From positions 78,941,123-79,005,122 of the forward strand of contig CM057825.1 of NCBI GenBank assembly GCA_030068075.1: DNA of 64,000 nt. The letters are read 5' to 3'. The notes below the pieces were generated by a model, which searched no databases, was not told the origin of the DNA, and worked only from the letters and a program-made list of their open reading frames with translations. Below are positions 35,330 to 46,154 of the stretch, one piece after another. Position 1 is the first letter of the stretch; every line of letters begins with the position of its first letter. Origin of the DNA: Paguma larvata (Eukaryota; Chordata; Mammalia; Carnivora; Viverridae). A program made the translations under genes and the position numbers.

Positions 35330-35755
35330 GTAGGCTGTGCAGCCACGTCAGAGTGTTCACTGCCCCTTCCCACACTCTGCCTGCCCCTGATGTGACTTGC
35401 ACAGCCGGGTTGGAGACTTCACTTCCTCCCTAAGTGCAGCACTTGACCACATGACTTGTTTTGGCCAATGAAATATGAGCGGAAGTGAAGGTGGGCCTGT
35501 GGGGCAGAAAGCTTTCATGGCGGCTTTCTCCCCCGCAGTCTCAGTCTGGTTTTTTTGGACACGAAACAGAATGTGCTAGAAAGCTGCTGCCCTTTTAGCC
35601 TGAATTCCAGAATAAAGCAGATCCATGGAGCCAACTTGTAGTTGATATATAATGTGAGCAAAAGGGAGAAACAAAACAGAAATGCTTTGTTGTTAAAGCC
35701 ATTAATATTTTAGGGTTGTTTGATACCGTAGCATAACCTACTGAATGCTGATGCT
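35330..35755 (+). mobile_element. Ancient LTR-like fossil (ERVL style)
   Basis: CACATGACTTGTTTTGGCCAATGAAATATGAGCGGAAGTG, AATAAAGCAG, ATAATGTGAGCAAAAGGGAG, GTTGTTAAAGCCATTAATATT and GTTTGATACCGTAGCATAAC (all at successive positions 35448-35750) resemble a degraded mammalian ERVL-class LTR. Family uncertain. Confidence 0.5.
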
Positions 35756-36675
35756 GGTAGTGAATTTAAAAAATTAGAATATATTGGAAATATGCTCCAC
35801 ACAGTAATCACCAGGCTGCTGATTAGCCTCCCTTCTGCCACCTACAGCAGGTGCTCTGTAAAAGGAGAGAGGGAATTTTGCCACCGGCTAGCCTCTTTTC
35901 TTCTGCAAGGCCAGTTGTAGCACATATTCTGTTTCTGGTACACAAGCTGGCAAAAAACCTCCGGGATCTTTTGTTTGTTTTTCTTTCCCTCCAATTCATC
36001 TCTAAGATCCAGAATCTTCTGAGTCCAGAACAAGTTCCAGTGTTCCACCTAACTTCCTAGGGAGAGCTTTAACAATTGTCTCACCTGGTTGCAAGTGAGC
36101 ATTACTGATTGAATGGAACAGATTGTTTTCTATCTTTTCTGTATCACTGGTTGGAAAAACTAGAATTTTCCAAATTAGAGTAATTTTTTTTCCTATTGAT
36201 TTCACCACTAGTGACTCTCAACTGTTTCTCTGGGAAGATAGACCTTTCATTAAATATTCCTTGTACATGCTCATAGCCAAGAACTTGCCTGTGGCCATCC
36301 TATTGTACAGGAGCTAAACCAGAGTTTTATAATTACTGAGAGAGAGAGATTTTAAAAAGCGGTTTCATGGAAACGTGATGCTTGGCAGGGGTGCTGTTCT
36401 GGAGGAGACAGAAATCGACTAAAGAAGATGATAAAAGATGCTTTATAAACACTGGAAACATGGAATGAACTGGTCTTGTCTCCCTTTAATTTGAGTAGAA
36501 TCAGTCCATCATTCTGTTGAGCACACATAGGAGCATTCTGCATAACAAAAGAATTATCTCTCAATACCAAGCATGCGTATGCTGGTGAGACTTCAACATG
36601 CCATTCCTATCAGCAATTATCCTAGGTACATATTTTAAACAAAAAACAGGGCATGTAACTACAATGATTGCTTTT
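35756..36675. other. No recognised feature
   Basis: Unique-looking sequence with only short frames. Confidence 0.4.
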
Positions 36676-36774
36676 TTTTTTTTAAGTAAGCTCTTACCCC
36701 AATGTGAGGCTTAAACTCACAACCCCAAGATCAAGAGTGGCATGCTGTACCAACTGAGCTAGTCAGGCACCTCA
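36676..36774 (-). mobile_element. Short tRNA-only carnivore SINE
   Basis: A 99-bp element holds only the tRNA-derived part and a poly-T (poly-A in its own sense), without the CT-rich body of normal CAN-SINEs. The 15-bp duplication ACAATGATTGCTTTT is perfect (36661-36675 and 36775-36789). Confidence 0.93.
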
Positions 36775-36789
36775 ACAATGATTGCTTTT

Positions 36790-37049
36790 AATGTTGAGAA
36801 TATTAGCTAATACTAGTAATAAGCAGCATCTTGGTTTCTTTAGAAACTAAGGTAGGATGTACTCTTGTGCAGTTTTCATCTGCCTTTGATATAAAAGGAT
36901 TTTACTTCTCCCCCCACAACCTTTCTTCTTTCCTTTCCTTCTCTCCTATCACCCACCCGTTGCTCTGGACAGCTTCGATCTTCAATGCTTGGTACAAATT
37001 TCCCACCTCTACCATCCACCTGATCTTCTCAACCCTCAGGGGACAGTGG
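36790..37049. other. No recognised feature
   Basis: Pyrimidine-rich toward 36908-37030; nothing identifiable. Confidence 0.35.
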
Positions 37050-37240
37050 TGCAGCAGAAGGGGCATTGAGCTTAGAGTTATGGGAGTTAGGGTTGAGTTC
37101 TAGTGTTGCCACTAACATACTGAGTACCTTGAGATACGTCACATAAGTTTTCCGTATACTCATGTCCTCATCCATATACTGAACTAAGCATGTTTGTTTA
37201 AATTATTTCTAAGGTCCACTGCAACTTTTCAAAAATATGG
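37050..37240 (-). repeat. MIR SINE fossil (antisense)
   Basis: GAGTTCTAGTGTTGCCACTAAC, GAGTACCTTGAGATACGTCAC and ACTCATGTCCTCATCCATATAC match the reverse MIR core in order. Confidence 0.7.
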
Positions 37241-37462
37241 GTCTTTCTGCTTGGGTACATATCAGTTGGGTTATTTGAATCTGCTCTAGCTTTCATAATC
37301 CATTTTTGCCACTTTTTGTTATTACTGACATTTGGGCTTTGAAAATAGGTATCCCGTTTTATCCAATAATTGCTCTTTTATATTTAAACAAAACATTTTT
37401 TAAATACAAAATGTGCTTCTATGATGATATTCCTACTTTGTAGATTTAAAAAGAAAGTCCAG

Positions 37463-37663
37463 GGGCACTGAGTGGCTTAGTTAAGCGTCTGACTTCAGTT
37501 CAGGTCATGATCTCGTGGCTCATGGGTTTGAGCCCCCATTGGGCTCTGTGCTGACAGCTTGGAGCCTGCCTCGGATTCTGTGTCTCCCTCTCTCTCTGCC
37601 CCTCCCCTGCTGGTGCTCTTTCTCTCTTTCTTTCAAAAATAAACATTAAAAATTTTAAAAAAT
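37463..37663 (+). mobile_element. CAN-SINE
   Basis: GGGCACTGAGTGGCTTAGTT head, CT tract, AAATAAACATTAAAAATTTT tail. Target duplication near-perfect: AAGAAAGTCCAG before (ending 37462) and AAGTAAGTCCAG after (ending 37677). Confidence 0.95.
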
Positions 37664-37677
37664 AAAAGTAAGTCCAG

Positions 37678-38199
37678 AAAGAGGGTTGCAGACTTGGATG
37701 GGAAGCTGTAGAGGATATTCTTCCTGAAAATGGCAAGTGAGTTAATCCAAGTTGCTGGAGGACCATAAGCTACTTTTAACAGAATCTCATCATCTGTTCT
37801 GCAAAAGGCAAGAGCGTTGAGTTCCATTTTTACTCCCAAAATTCTTTTCTTCATAAGCCAAGTCTTAGGCAACAAAATGTGGTAGTGTTATATTTACGTC
37901 CCAGCTGGTGGAATGAAGGAGAGGAAGGCAGAGCTGAGAAATGGTATCCAGGCTGTTTTATGCCAAGGGAGTTACGATCCGACACGTGACGGGTACTGCA
38001 AGCCTTCACAAAATGGTGTGCCCTGCAGGGAGCCAGCGGCCAGTCAAATCTCTCCCGGAAGTCAAATATCTCTTGTCCCACATGCGGCTCCCCAAGTCCC
38101 CCCAAATGATTCCAGGATTGGCAAGGACATTACTCCCTCTTTTCCACATGTCTCCTTTCCTCTATGGAATTAATTTAAACATTCTTGTTACTATTTACT
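37678..38199. other. Unique-looking sequence, no gene recognised
   Basis: Moderately GC-rich near 37960-38110; overlapping short frames, no domain or splice-bounded exon seen. Confidence 0.4.
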
Positions 38200-38958
38200 A
38201 ATGAGAAATGAAATCACAAAAATAAAGAATTGATAAAAACAAATTTAGAGAGGGTATACAGATTTGGACACTCTTGAGGACACTGTTGGTATAAGCCTAA
38301 ATTGGTACAACTTTCTGGAGGGTAATTTGGCAATATAGATAAAAAATTTAAATGCAGAAAAATATTCCACTTCTAGTTATCCTAGAGTTATCTCCAGAGG
38401 GTGCACGGGTGTTCATTGCATAATTGTTTATGAAAGCAAAACCAAAAAAAAAAAAACTTTTAGGATATGCTGAATGTGGATCAATAGGGAATGGGTTAAA
38501 CCATGGTGCATCCATACAATGGAATTCATACAGCCGCTTGAAGAATGCAGTAGGTCTACATGCACTGGCAAAAGATCCCAAATGTCCTCCTTTTAAAGGG
38601 CCCATTGCAATGATCTGCACCTCAGATGAACTTCATGCAATTGTCAGATGAGTGAACCTTACCATGAGTAAATGGATTAACATAAGAATATGACAAATGC
38701 ATGATCATAAGTGTAAAAATAAAGGTACACTGCAGAACTCACTTTCTACATGTAAATGGGATACCATTCACATAACTGTATGAATATATTGAAAATTGCT
38801 TATATGTGCATTAGGACACATATAAAAGCATATTTGAGTCATTATTAATAGAGGTTATTGTGTAGAAAGGAAAGAGGTGGGAGTAGAGAGGAAGATTTCC
38901 CTTTTCTAATTAAAAACTTGTCTACTTAATTACTTCATATTTCAATGCTCATGCATTT
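38200..38958 (+). mobile_element. Old L1M-type 3' end
   Basis: GGACACTCTTGAGGACACTG, TTTCTGGAGGGTAATTTGGC, ATGGTGCATCCATACAATGG and ACATAACTGTATGAATATATTG are typical of the L1M 3' region. Confidence 0.75.
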
Positions 38959-38970
38959 ATTATCTTTATC

Positions 38971-39147
38971 TTTTTTTTTTTAGAATTTATGTATTTATTT
39001 TGAGAGAGAGAGAACAAGTTGGAGAGGGGCAGAGAGAGAGAAGGAGAGAGAGAATCCTAAGCGGGCTTTGTGCTGACGCAAGGCAGGTCATGACCTGAGC
39101 CGAAATCAAGAGTTGGGCACTTACCTGCCTGAGCCACCCAAGAGCCC
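38971..39147 (-). mobile_element. CAN-SINE, internally shortened
   Basis: Reverse SINE with GAGAGAGAGAGAACAAG tract and CCTGAGCCACCCAAGAGCCC head; about 25 bases of the usual body are missing near 39078. Weak duplication TTATCTTTATC (38960-38970) against TTACCTTTACC (39148-39158). Confidence 0.92.
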
Positions 39148-39439
39148 TTACCTTTACCTTTATACAAAACTCTTTCAAAGTAAAAAACTAGAAGCATCAC
39201 TTTAAAAGGAGGAAATGGCGAAATAACTTATGATATAACCATAAAATATAACAGTAACCAATCATTAAAAATTATCTCCTACAACTCTATTTATTGACAG
39301 GAAAACATTATTATAAAATTAAGTTTACAAAGCAAAAAGAGCAAGAGGGTGAGCAGGAGAACCGTTGGAGTCCCCCAAGGACATGTGCCAGGTGAGTTCC
39401 TACAACACCAGTGCCATCAGAGTCCCCAGCACACCTGTC

Positions 39440-39625
39440 TCGAAAGTAGCATTTATTTGATGCACACTATGTGCCTGCACTGTGCTACAGGCTTACATCC
39501 TTTACGGCTGATCCTCACAACAACCTCATTTAGCCTTATTTTACAAACAAGGAGATTGGAGATTAGGGAGGGTGTTTAACAAATGAAGCTTGGATCCAAA
39601 TCCAGATTTTTCTTCCCAAACCAAA
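39440..39625 (+). repeat. MIR SINE fossil
   Basis: GCATTTATTTGATGCACACTATGTGCC, then GCTGATCCTCACAACAACCTC and TTATTTTACAAACAAGGAGA follow MIR in sense order. Confidence 0.85.
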
Positions 39626-39859
39626 CTGTTTGTGGAATCAATCAATCAAATCAAAGAACGACAGAATGAATCACGGAAAGATTATAAGACTGCACCAGAC
39701 TGAATAAGTATAGCAGTGAATATGGAAATCATAATTCAGGAAGAAATCCTTACTCTTTCATAGCACTTAAGCAAAAGAAGTCGTGGGCTCTAGGCCAGGT
39801 GTTGAGTCCCGATTTCTTGACTTCGGGTATACAATAGGAAATAAGCACTGGAAAGGTCA
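39626..39859. other. No recognised feature
   Basis: AT-rich, no gene or named repeat. Confidence 0.35.
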
Positions 39860-40075
39860 TTAGTGATCACATAGTTCGCTGTTTTTCAAACTGTAAATTG
39901 TAACCCATGAGTGGATCCTGAAATCAGTGTAGTGGGTCACAACCAGTATTTTTTTTTAAATAGTGAACTGAAATAGAATGCAATACAGAAAAAAATCAGA
40001 CATAATGCATATTATGAAGGTCCATATATTTTTGTGAAACATATTTCAGTTATGTGTTATTTACATAGAAATGTG
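39860..40075 (+). mobile_element. Possible medium-reiterated DNA transposon fossil
   Basis: TTTTTCAAACTGTAAATTGTAACCC, AGTGTAGTGGGTCACAACCAG and an A-rich, AAATAGAATGCAATAC interior recall a common mammalian non-autonomous DNA element. Termini are not clear. Confidence 0.4.
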
Positions 40076-40273
40076 TGCATTGAGCCATCCTGCCAGGTAT
40101 TAATATATATGGCAGCCAGGAAAGTTTTAAAACCATGAATTCAATTTCAGCTCCTTCATCAGATGACAGCCCTAAAGTCTAGAGGGATTAGATGGCTCCT
40201 TTAAGACCATAATGCCTTTGTCTGCAGAATCTGACTCCATCTTGTGTTTTCCCAGTTATATTCTTTGTGTTTT

Positions 40274-40512
40274 TTTTAAAGAAGCTATACTTCCTTTTTT
40301 ATTATATTTTTAACACTTATTTATTGTTGAGAGACAGAAACAGAGCATGAGCAGGGGAAGGGCAGAGACAGGGGGAGACACAGAATCAGAAGCAGGCTCC
40401 AGGCTCTGAGCTGTCAGCACAGAGCCCGACATGGGGCTTGAACTCACAAACCACGAAATTATGCCCTGAGCTGAAGTCAGACACTTAACCGCTTGAGCCA
40501 CCCAGGTGTCCC
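40274..40512 (-). mobile_element. CAN-SINE (left arm of an inverted pair)
   Basis: Reverse SINE ending TTGAGCCACCCAGGTGTCCC. The 13-bp duplication TTCTTTGTGTTTT is perfect (40261-40273 and 40513-40525). It lies 44 bp from an oppositely oriented SINE. Confidence 0.96.
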
Positions 40513-40556
40513 TTCTTTGTGTTTTAATAGTCCTGTGTTTCAGAAAGAATTAATGT

Positions 40557-40773
40557 GGGGCACCTGGGTGACTCAGTCGGTTAAGTGGCCGACGATGGCT
40601 CAGGTCATGATCTCATGGTTCCTGAGTTCGAGCCCCGCATCGGCCTCCGTGCTGACAGCTCAGAGCCTGGAGCCTGCTTTGGATTCTGTGTCTCCCTCTC
40701 TTTCTGCCCTTCCCCTATTCACACTCTATCTCTCTCTCTGAAAATAAATAAACATTAAAAAGAATTAAAAAAA
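40557..40773 (+). mobile_element. CAN-SINE (right arm of an inverted pair)
   Basis: GGGGCACCTGGGTGACTCAG head, close to consensus, with ATAAATAAACATTAAA tail. The 12-bp duplication AAGAATTAATGT (40545-40556) has one change in the right copy (40774-40785). Confidence 0.96.
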
Positions 40774-40785
40774 AAGAATTAACGT

Positions 40786-42389
40786 TACTGAGCTCAACTT
40801 TCCGACAAGGCTACTAAGGAAGATAAGTTATATGTAAATATGGGACCTGCCATGTTATTATTGCTATCTTAAGAGTTACTGTGCTATTAATACAGGATAA
40901 GCCAGTGGATTCTGGCAAAACCCTAGCATCACTCCCTCAGCATCAGGTGAACAAAGCAGGTTTCCTGCCAGGGGAAGTGAGGATTCCACAGCTGATGTCC
41001 TAACAAGAATGTTTCCAAGTTGTAAATGACCTGCAGGTAGGAAGAGAAACATTTGGCATAGCATTAGCCACGCAGTATGACAATGAGTAGCTGTGGAGCA
41101 TCTAGCATCACTGTCCTCTAAGCACCCAAAAGCAATTCTTTTTTCAACTCCAATTCTTGCTACAATTGTGCAAATTTCGTCTCAACGGGTATATTAAAAT
41201 CATAAGAAAATGTTCATTGTGATCCATTTTAATGCTTTTCCCAATGCATTACTCTACTCAGTTTTGTGCTAAGTAAGAACTGTTGCTTTTCTTTAGTCTA
41301 CCAATGCACTATTTTATTTTAGAATCACAAAAGTTTTTCTTCCTTCAGGGACATAAAAAAATGTCCTCTTCTCCAGCTTAAGGTGCAAACATTCCATCCC
41401 TCCTTACTCCTTGACTGTGATCACCTGTACTATGAGCCCTTTTGATTTCAGCTCATGGACCTAGTAAGGGCCCAGTTAGTAATACTCCTTTCTATAGATC
41501 TGATACCAGGCACAGTCAAAACACTATGGCAGGATATTGGATAACTTGAAACAATATGTCTTTACCCGAAACCAGAATAGGACTGAAAAGCTAACTGGAT
41601 ATTACTAGATTATTGAGTTTACAACATTTGCTTTTTTACCACTACCAGCCCAGACAAGTGTGCTCTGGGCAAGCTAAGACGTTCTTAAAGGAACGTAGGA
41701 AAATAACAATGCTAAAAATGCAATACCTTTTGTAGTTTACAACTTTTTTTTCCCATTAATTACTCATTTGTTCATTGTAACTGGTTTGGTTTAGATGTGC
41801 TTCTCCTTATCCTAATTTATTCTGGTCTCATTAGGATTGGCCTGACCAAGAATGTCTATTTTTAATCCCACTTTTAACCTTTGCTTGTACACGTACTCAA
41901 GGCACAACCTGAAAGCCTTGATCCATTAATTTTTAAGGAAGGCTCTGCCATCTTCTAGGGGGCTGGAGTGCATGGACAATGCAGCAGCTGTGGATCTGCT
42001 GGGACTCTGCACTTGTGTCTGATCTTCTCTTCCATTGATGATATTTCTGCAAGACCCAAGCTTTCTGCTCTCTGTCCCCATGACAGGCATTTTAGATCTC
42101 TGTTTGGCATCTGGTCTGAAAACAGACTTCCCATGGGGCAGAAGCTGTGGCCTCATGATCCTTCTTGTGTAACACTAAACGTACCACGGCGCTGTCTCCA
42201 AGGCGGAACACCAGCATTGACAATAGATCACTTTTTTTGCAATAAGATAAACACTGAGAATGATTAAACTGGAAGAGACGAGTCAGGTGCTCTTCTCTTC
42301 AAATTCATTTGCCAAGTATTTGTAAAAAGTCAAATGAATAGTTTATGAACTTAACACCTAAACCAGATGACACTACTATAAGTTTATTC
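40786..42389. other. Unique-looking sequence, no gene recognised
   Basis: No repeat family or exon recognised. Overlapping frames around 41926-42267 on both strands lack any domain. Confidence 0.4.
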
Positions 42390-42520
42390 AGTTCAAGTCA
42401 ACCAAATTTAATAAGCCGTTACTATGTGCCTATAAATATATGCTAGATGCAGAAGATTCAAAGGAATCGATGTTCCTCATCCTCAAAAAGCCAGCGAGGA
42501 GACATCAGCACAGACACAAA
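42390..42520 (-). mobile_element. L2 LINE 3' tip (antisense)
   Basis: TTAATAAGCCGTTACTATGTGCC, AGATGCAGAAGATTCAAAGG and TTCCTCATCCTCAAAAAGCC match the reverse L2 tip. Confidence 0.65.
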
Positions 42521-42526
42521 TCTAAT

Positions 42527-42720
42527 AACTTGTGTTGTGAGCTCACTGTGTGCTAGGTTCAGCACTAAGAGTTTTCCAGGACCTCCTTTGATTCTCAAAA
42601 TAATATGAAGAACATTGCCTGAGGTCACTTAGCTTTTTGGTGACTAAGCTATGACTTGAGTCCAAGCCTACTGATCCAAAGCTGATGCTCCTTCCGTTTC
42701 ATAACTGTCCCTTTCACTGC
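42527..42720 (+). repeat. MIR SINE fossil
   Basis: GAGCTCACTGTGTGCTAGGTTC, TGATTCTCAAAATAATATGA, GAGGTCACTTAGC and a GATGCTCCTT end follow MIR in order, with an internal deletion near 42610. Confidence 0.8.
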
Positions 42721-42903
42721 AACATATATTGTAGTTTCTGGATCTGCAGCAATGATTATAAGATGTACCACTGATTTAATAATATTCTAAACCATCTGCA
42801 AAGAGCAGACATTTATCCCCTCAAGTACATTCTGTTTGCACAGTTTGGGTCCAAGCCTTCTTTCTCTTCAGTGAGTCTTCTGAATCACTCTTGTCCAGTG
42901 GTT
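42721..42903. other. No recognised feature
   Basis: Short unique-looking stretch before a SINE cluster. Confidence 0.35.
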
Positions 42904-42914
42904 TGTAAACTTTT

Positions 42915-43139
42915 TTTAAGTTTATTTACTTATTTTCAGAAAGAGAGAGAGAAGGAGAGACTGAGTGTTTGAGAGTGGGGGGAGGGACAGAGAGAGAAGG
43001 AGAGAGAGAGAATCCCAAGCAGGCTCTGCACTGTCAGCACCGAGCCTAGTATGGGGCTTGAACTCACGAACCATGAGATCATAACCTGAGTGGAAATCAA
43101 GAGTCAGATGCTTAACTGACTGAACCACCTGGGCATCCC
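42915..43139 (-). mobile_element. CAN-SINE, first of two at one target site
   Basis: Reverse SINE with long GAGA tract and CTGAACCACCTGGGCATCCC head. TGTAAACTTTT lies before it (42904-42914), TGTAAATAT right after it (43140-43148). Confidence 0.94.
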
Positions 43140-43147
43140 TGTAAATA

Positions 43148-43258
43148 TATTTTTTTAATTGTTTTTTTAAGTAATCTCTACACACAATGTGGGGCTCGAA
43201 CTTATAACCCAAGATCAAGTGTCACAAGCTCTACTGACTGCGCCCGTCAGGTGCCCCT
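43148..43258 (-). mobile_element. Short tRNA-only carnivore SINE, second at the same target site
   Basis: Like the element at 36676-36774: T-rich end then AATGTGGGGCTCGAAC and CGTCAGGTGCCCC, no CT-rich body. It is followed by TGTAAACTTTT (43259-43269), the same word that precedes the neighbouring SINE. Confidence 0.9.
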
Positions 43259-43269
43259 GTAAACTTTTG

Positions 43270-44115
43270 AGAGAAGGAGGAGCTTAGAGGAGGGAGAAAT
43301 CTCCTGATGCTTTAGACTTCACTAGGAGCATTAAAACCTTCCTTCTTTCTTAACACACATTGAAGAGTGAGAAGTAGAGAGGCAAGAAATGCATTTTTAA
43401 GCATTTTTCCTTCTCCAGGGAACTATACAGCTCACAACTCCAAGAACTGAGGAGACATGCTGAGACCCAAGTTCCTGAGCCAATGTTCCCTTACCACAGA
43501 GCAGACAGGTTCTGCACCTGAATCCCTAAGTGCTGGAACTCCAGACACAGGCATGCCCCAGACATCCTGTCTGGAGACCAGGCTGGGTCCCCTGGGCCCA
43601 CAGACACTGCTTTGACTGCAAGTCAGAACTGAGGGGGTGTCAGAAACAGGTCTAGATGTGACAGATCTCTGCTGGGTCCCATCCGGCAAGGTCTCCGGCA
43701 CAGGGAATTGATGCAGGACCCTTTAATGTTCCTGTGTCTGGAGGAGGTCCGGGGCAGGCTTTCAGCCCTGCTTCCTGCTCACTCAGAGCCCTAGCCTGTC
43801 GGGATTTTTCTTAAGTCAGGAGTTGTCAGATGTGCTCTCCTATAATACTTGTCTTCCACCAGTTTCTTTATTATGGGGCATTTGGTGTCCTAAAAAAGAT
43901 AGGGAGAAACGTCCTAGAATAGCCCATAAAGGCCAAAAAGAAACACATAATGGATCCTGGTATTCTATAAACAGTCTCGGCTCAATTACTCTGGCCCAGC
44001 AGAATTCCTAGCTGGCAGGCAACTTAAAGACTTTACTGGGATAAAAGGGCATTGCTTAGAAGGATAGAGAGGAGCTCACGGGATTGAAGAGAGGGTGAAA
44101 AAAATAAATACAAAC
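43270..44115. other. Unique-looking sequence, no gene recognised
   Basis: The part 43430-43800 is GC-rich relative to its neighbourhood. No splice-bounded conserved exon is visible. Confidence 0.4.
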
Positions 44116-44193
44116 AAAATAAAATAAAATAAAATAAAATAAAATAAAATAAAATAAAATAAAATAAAATAAAATAAAATAAAATAAAATAAA
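44116..44193. repeat. Pentanucleotide microsatellite (AAAAT)n
   Basis: About 15 perfect AAAAT/AAATA units. Its perfection makes length polymorphism likely. Confidence 0.97.
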
Positions 44194-44839
44194 AAACAGG
44201 AGAAAGGACAGGGCTGGCTCCTGGTGTAAGGACTGATCCCCGGGATTTTGTAGTTTCCGGTTTTGTTTGTTTTGTTTGTTTGTTTTGTTTTTACCAATGT
44301 TACAATTAGAAAGTACTCAGTTCGTCCATAACTGCTTTCTTTGTTGCATGCTTATTTGGAATTAAAGGATGCATCATAAAGTACTATATTGATGTTTGGT
44401 TTGACTTTGATAACTGCACTGTTGTTCTGGTAGAGAACATTTTTGTTCTTAGGAAATGCTGAACTATTAGGGGGTAAAGAATCATGAAGTGTGTATGCAA
44501 CCTTCCTTAAAATGGTTGATGATAAAACATAATTATTATATATTATAAACCAAATGTGGCAAAATTTAAAAATTAATGAATCTTCTTGAAATTTTTTCTG
44601 TAAGTTTGGAATTATTTTGAGATAAACAGCTAAACGAAAAGTAAAAAAAAATAAATAAATCAGGCTTTCCAGGTCCCATCTAAGACCAGTACAATCCAAG
44701 TCTCTGGGGGAAAGATCTTAAAGAACTCCAGGGACCTCAGTGGGCAGTCAGGGCTTAGAACCAGAATCTAGGTCTGCCCTGTGTTAATGACAACACTGAA
44801 AAGTAACCTCCAAATTAACAACAACCATTACTTTAACCA
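44194..44839. other. No recognised feature
   Basis: Short TTTG-rich run near 44255-44290; otherwise AT-rich and unassigned. Confidence 0.35.
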
Positions 44840-45400
44840 CATATCATCTTAACTGTTTATTATATTTATGCCTTTCATTAAAAGTAATATAACCACATTA
44901 CGTAAAAATTGGAAAATATTTTTTAAAAGAGAAAGTTATTACCATAACATATGCAATGAGAGCATTTTGGTCTGTTTCCTCCAAGTATTTTTTAATGTAT
45001 ATATTCACTGCCTAGACAGTATGGCACATTGGACATATGACTTTAGTGCTATTTTCATTTGACATCAAAAGTGTCTTCAGAGCAATCATTTTTGATGACA
45101 CTGTACCAGGTGGATGTGCTATTACCGATTTAACCGTTCTCCGATGCTTGCACATTTAAGTTGTCTTGAATTTTTATTTATTCACAATTTGTTTTGAATT
45201 ACAAATAATGCTGCAGGGAACAAATGTGCTCACAGCAGTGTTTTCATATTTCAGGCCATTTCCAAGAGCAGGGTTATTGGGTGAGGGTATGTCCATTCTC
45301 ATAGCCCTCAACTCACACTGCCAAACTGCTTCACTAAAGAGCTTTAACCGTATGTGTTGTAATCAGCAAGAGATGCTAGTTTTGCAGCATTTGACATTAT
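44840..45400 (-). mobile_element. Old L1M-type 3' portion (antisense)
   Basis: TTACAAATAATGCTGCAGGGAAC, AAGAGCAGGGTTATTGGGTG and CACACTGCCAAACTGCTTCAC correspond to the reverse of an L1 3' portion, in order and diverged. Confidence 0.6.
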
Positions 45401-45539
45401 ACATTTTTTGTTGCAAATTTAATATGTGAAAAGTGTGTCAGAAGTAGGTCAGAGCTGGCAGAAGTTGATTTGAACTCTTATTCTGTCACTAACTAGCAGT
45501 GATTCTTTGAGATTTTCCCTTAATCCCTTTTCATCGTTT

Positions 45540-45620
45540 CTTGTATTTATTCAACAAATGCTTATGGAGTCCCTGCTGGGTTCCAGGCCCTGTGCTCAGT
45601 GCTGGGAATGTAGGAGCAAT
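45540..45620 (-). mobile_element. L2 LINE 3' tip (antisense), start of a long L2
   Basis: TATTTATTCAACAAATGCTTATGG and TTCCAGGCCCTGTGCTCAGTGCTGGG are the reverse L2 tip. The rest of the same L2 appears to resume at about 46066. A short MIR-like scrap (ACTCTTATTCTGTCACTAAC) lies just before, near 45472-45500. Confidence 0.75.
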
Positions 45621-46065
45621 GTAGGCTGGGATCCCTGAAACACAGATTTTGAAACGGAGATTAGTGTGCAAGGGAGTGGTTACAGAGTGCTTTCAGGATC
45701 ACCGTATGGAAAGGAGATGACAAAGCTGATGAGGCAGAGGGAGAAAGAGAGCTGCAGGAAAGTCTCAGGGAAGCCACTGCCAAACCCATGTGCAGCTGTG
45801 AAGATGAGACAGGGCTTCAAAGTTACCCTAAATTGGGGTGAGAGGCTGGGCCTTTGTGTCCCCATTTCATTCAGTGACTGGATACTGGTTTCCCTGGGAA
45901 GTGGGCATGATCTTGGTTGAGGCAACTCTCTTCAGGCCTGTCAATTCCTAAGCAGGACTGCTAGCTGAGGGCTGTGGGTGGCAATGCTTCCAGCGGTTGG
46001 AGACAGAAGTCTTTCTTTCCTGAAGGGAACTGGGAGGCACCTCACAACACTCCTACAAGTGGTGA
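45621..46065. other. Unidentified insertion of about 445 bp inside L2
   Basis: L2 sequence stops near 45620 and picks up near 46066 (AAAGCAGACAACTGTCCCTG, which follows directly in L2). The sequence in between is GC-moderate and not recognised as L1, SINE or a named LTR. It is possibly an ancient LTR or DNA transposon. Confidence 0.5.
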
Positions 46066-46114
46066 GAAAAGCAGACAACTGTCCCTGCCCCATGAAGGAG
46101 AGATAGACACTGAT

Positions 46115-46154
<40 letters not shown>

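Noticed and set aside
41926..42267. Overlapping frames on both strands as a possible coding exon
   Set aside because: No similarity to any family that I recognise and no supporting splice signals.
44116..44193. CRISPR-like or phage-like regular array
   Set aside because: Simple five-base microsatellite without spacers; the window is mammalian.
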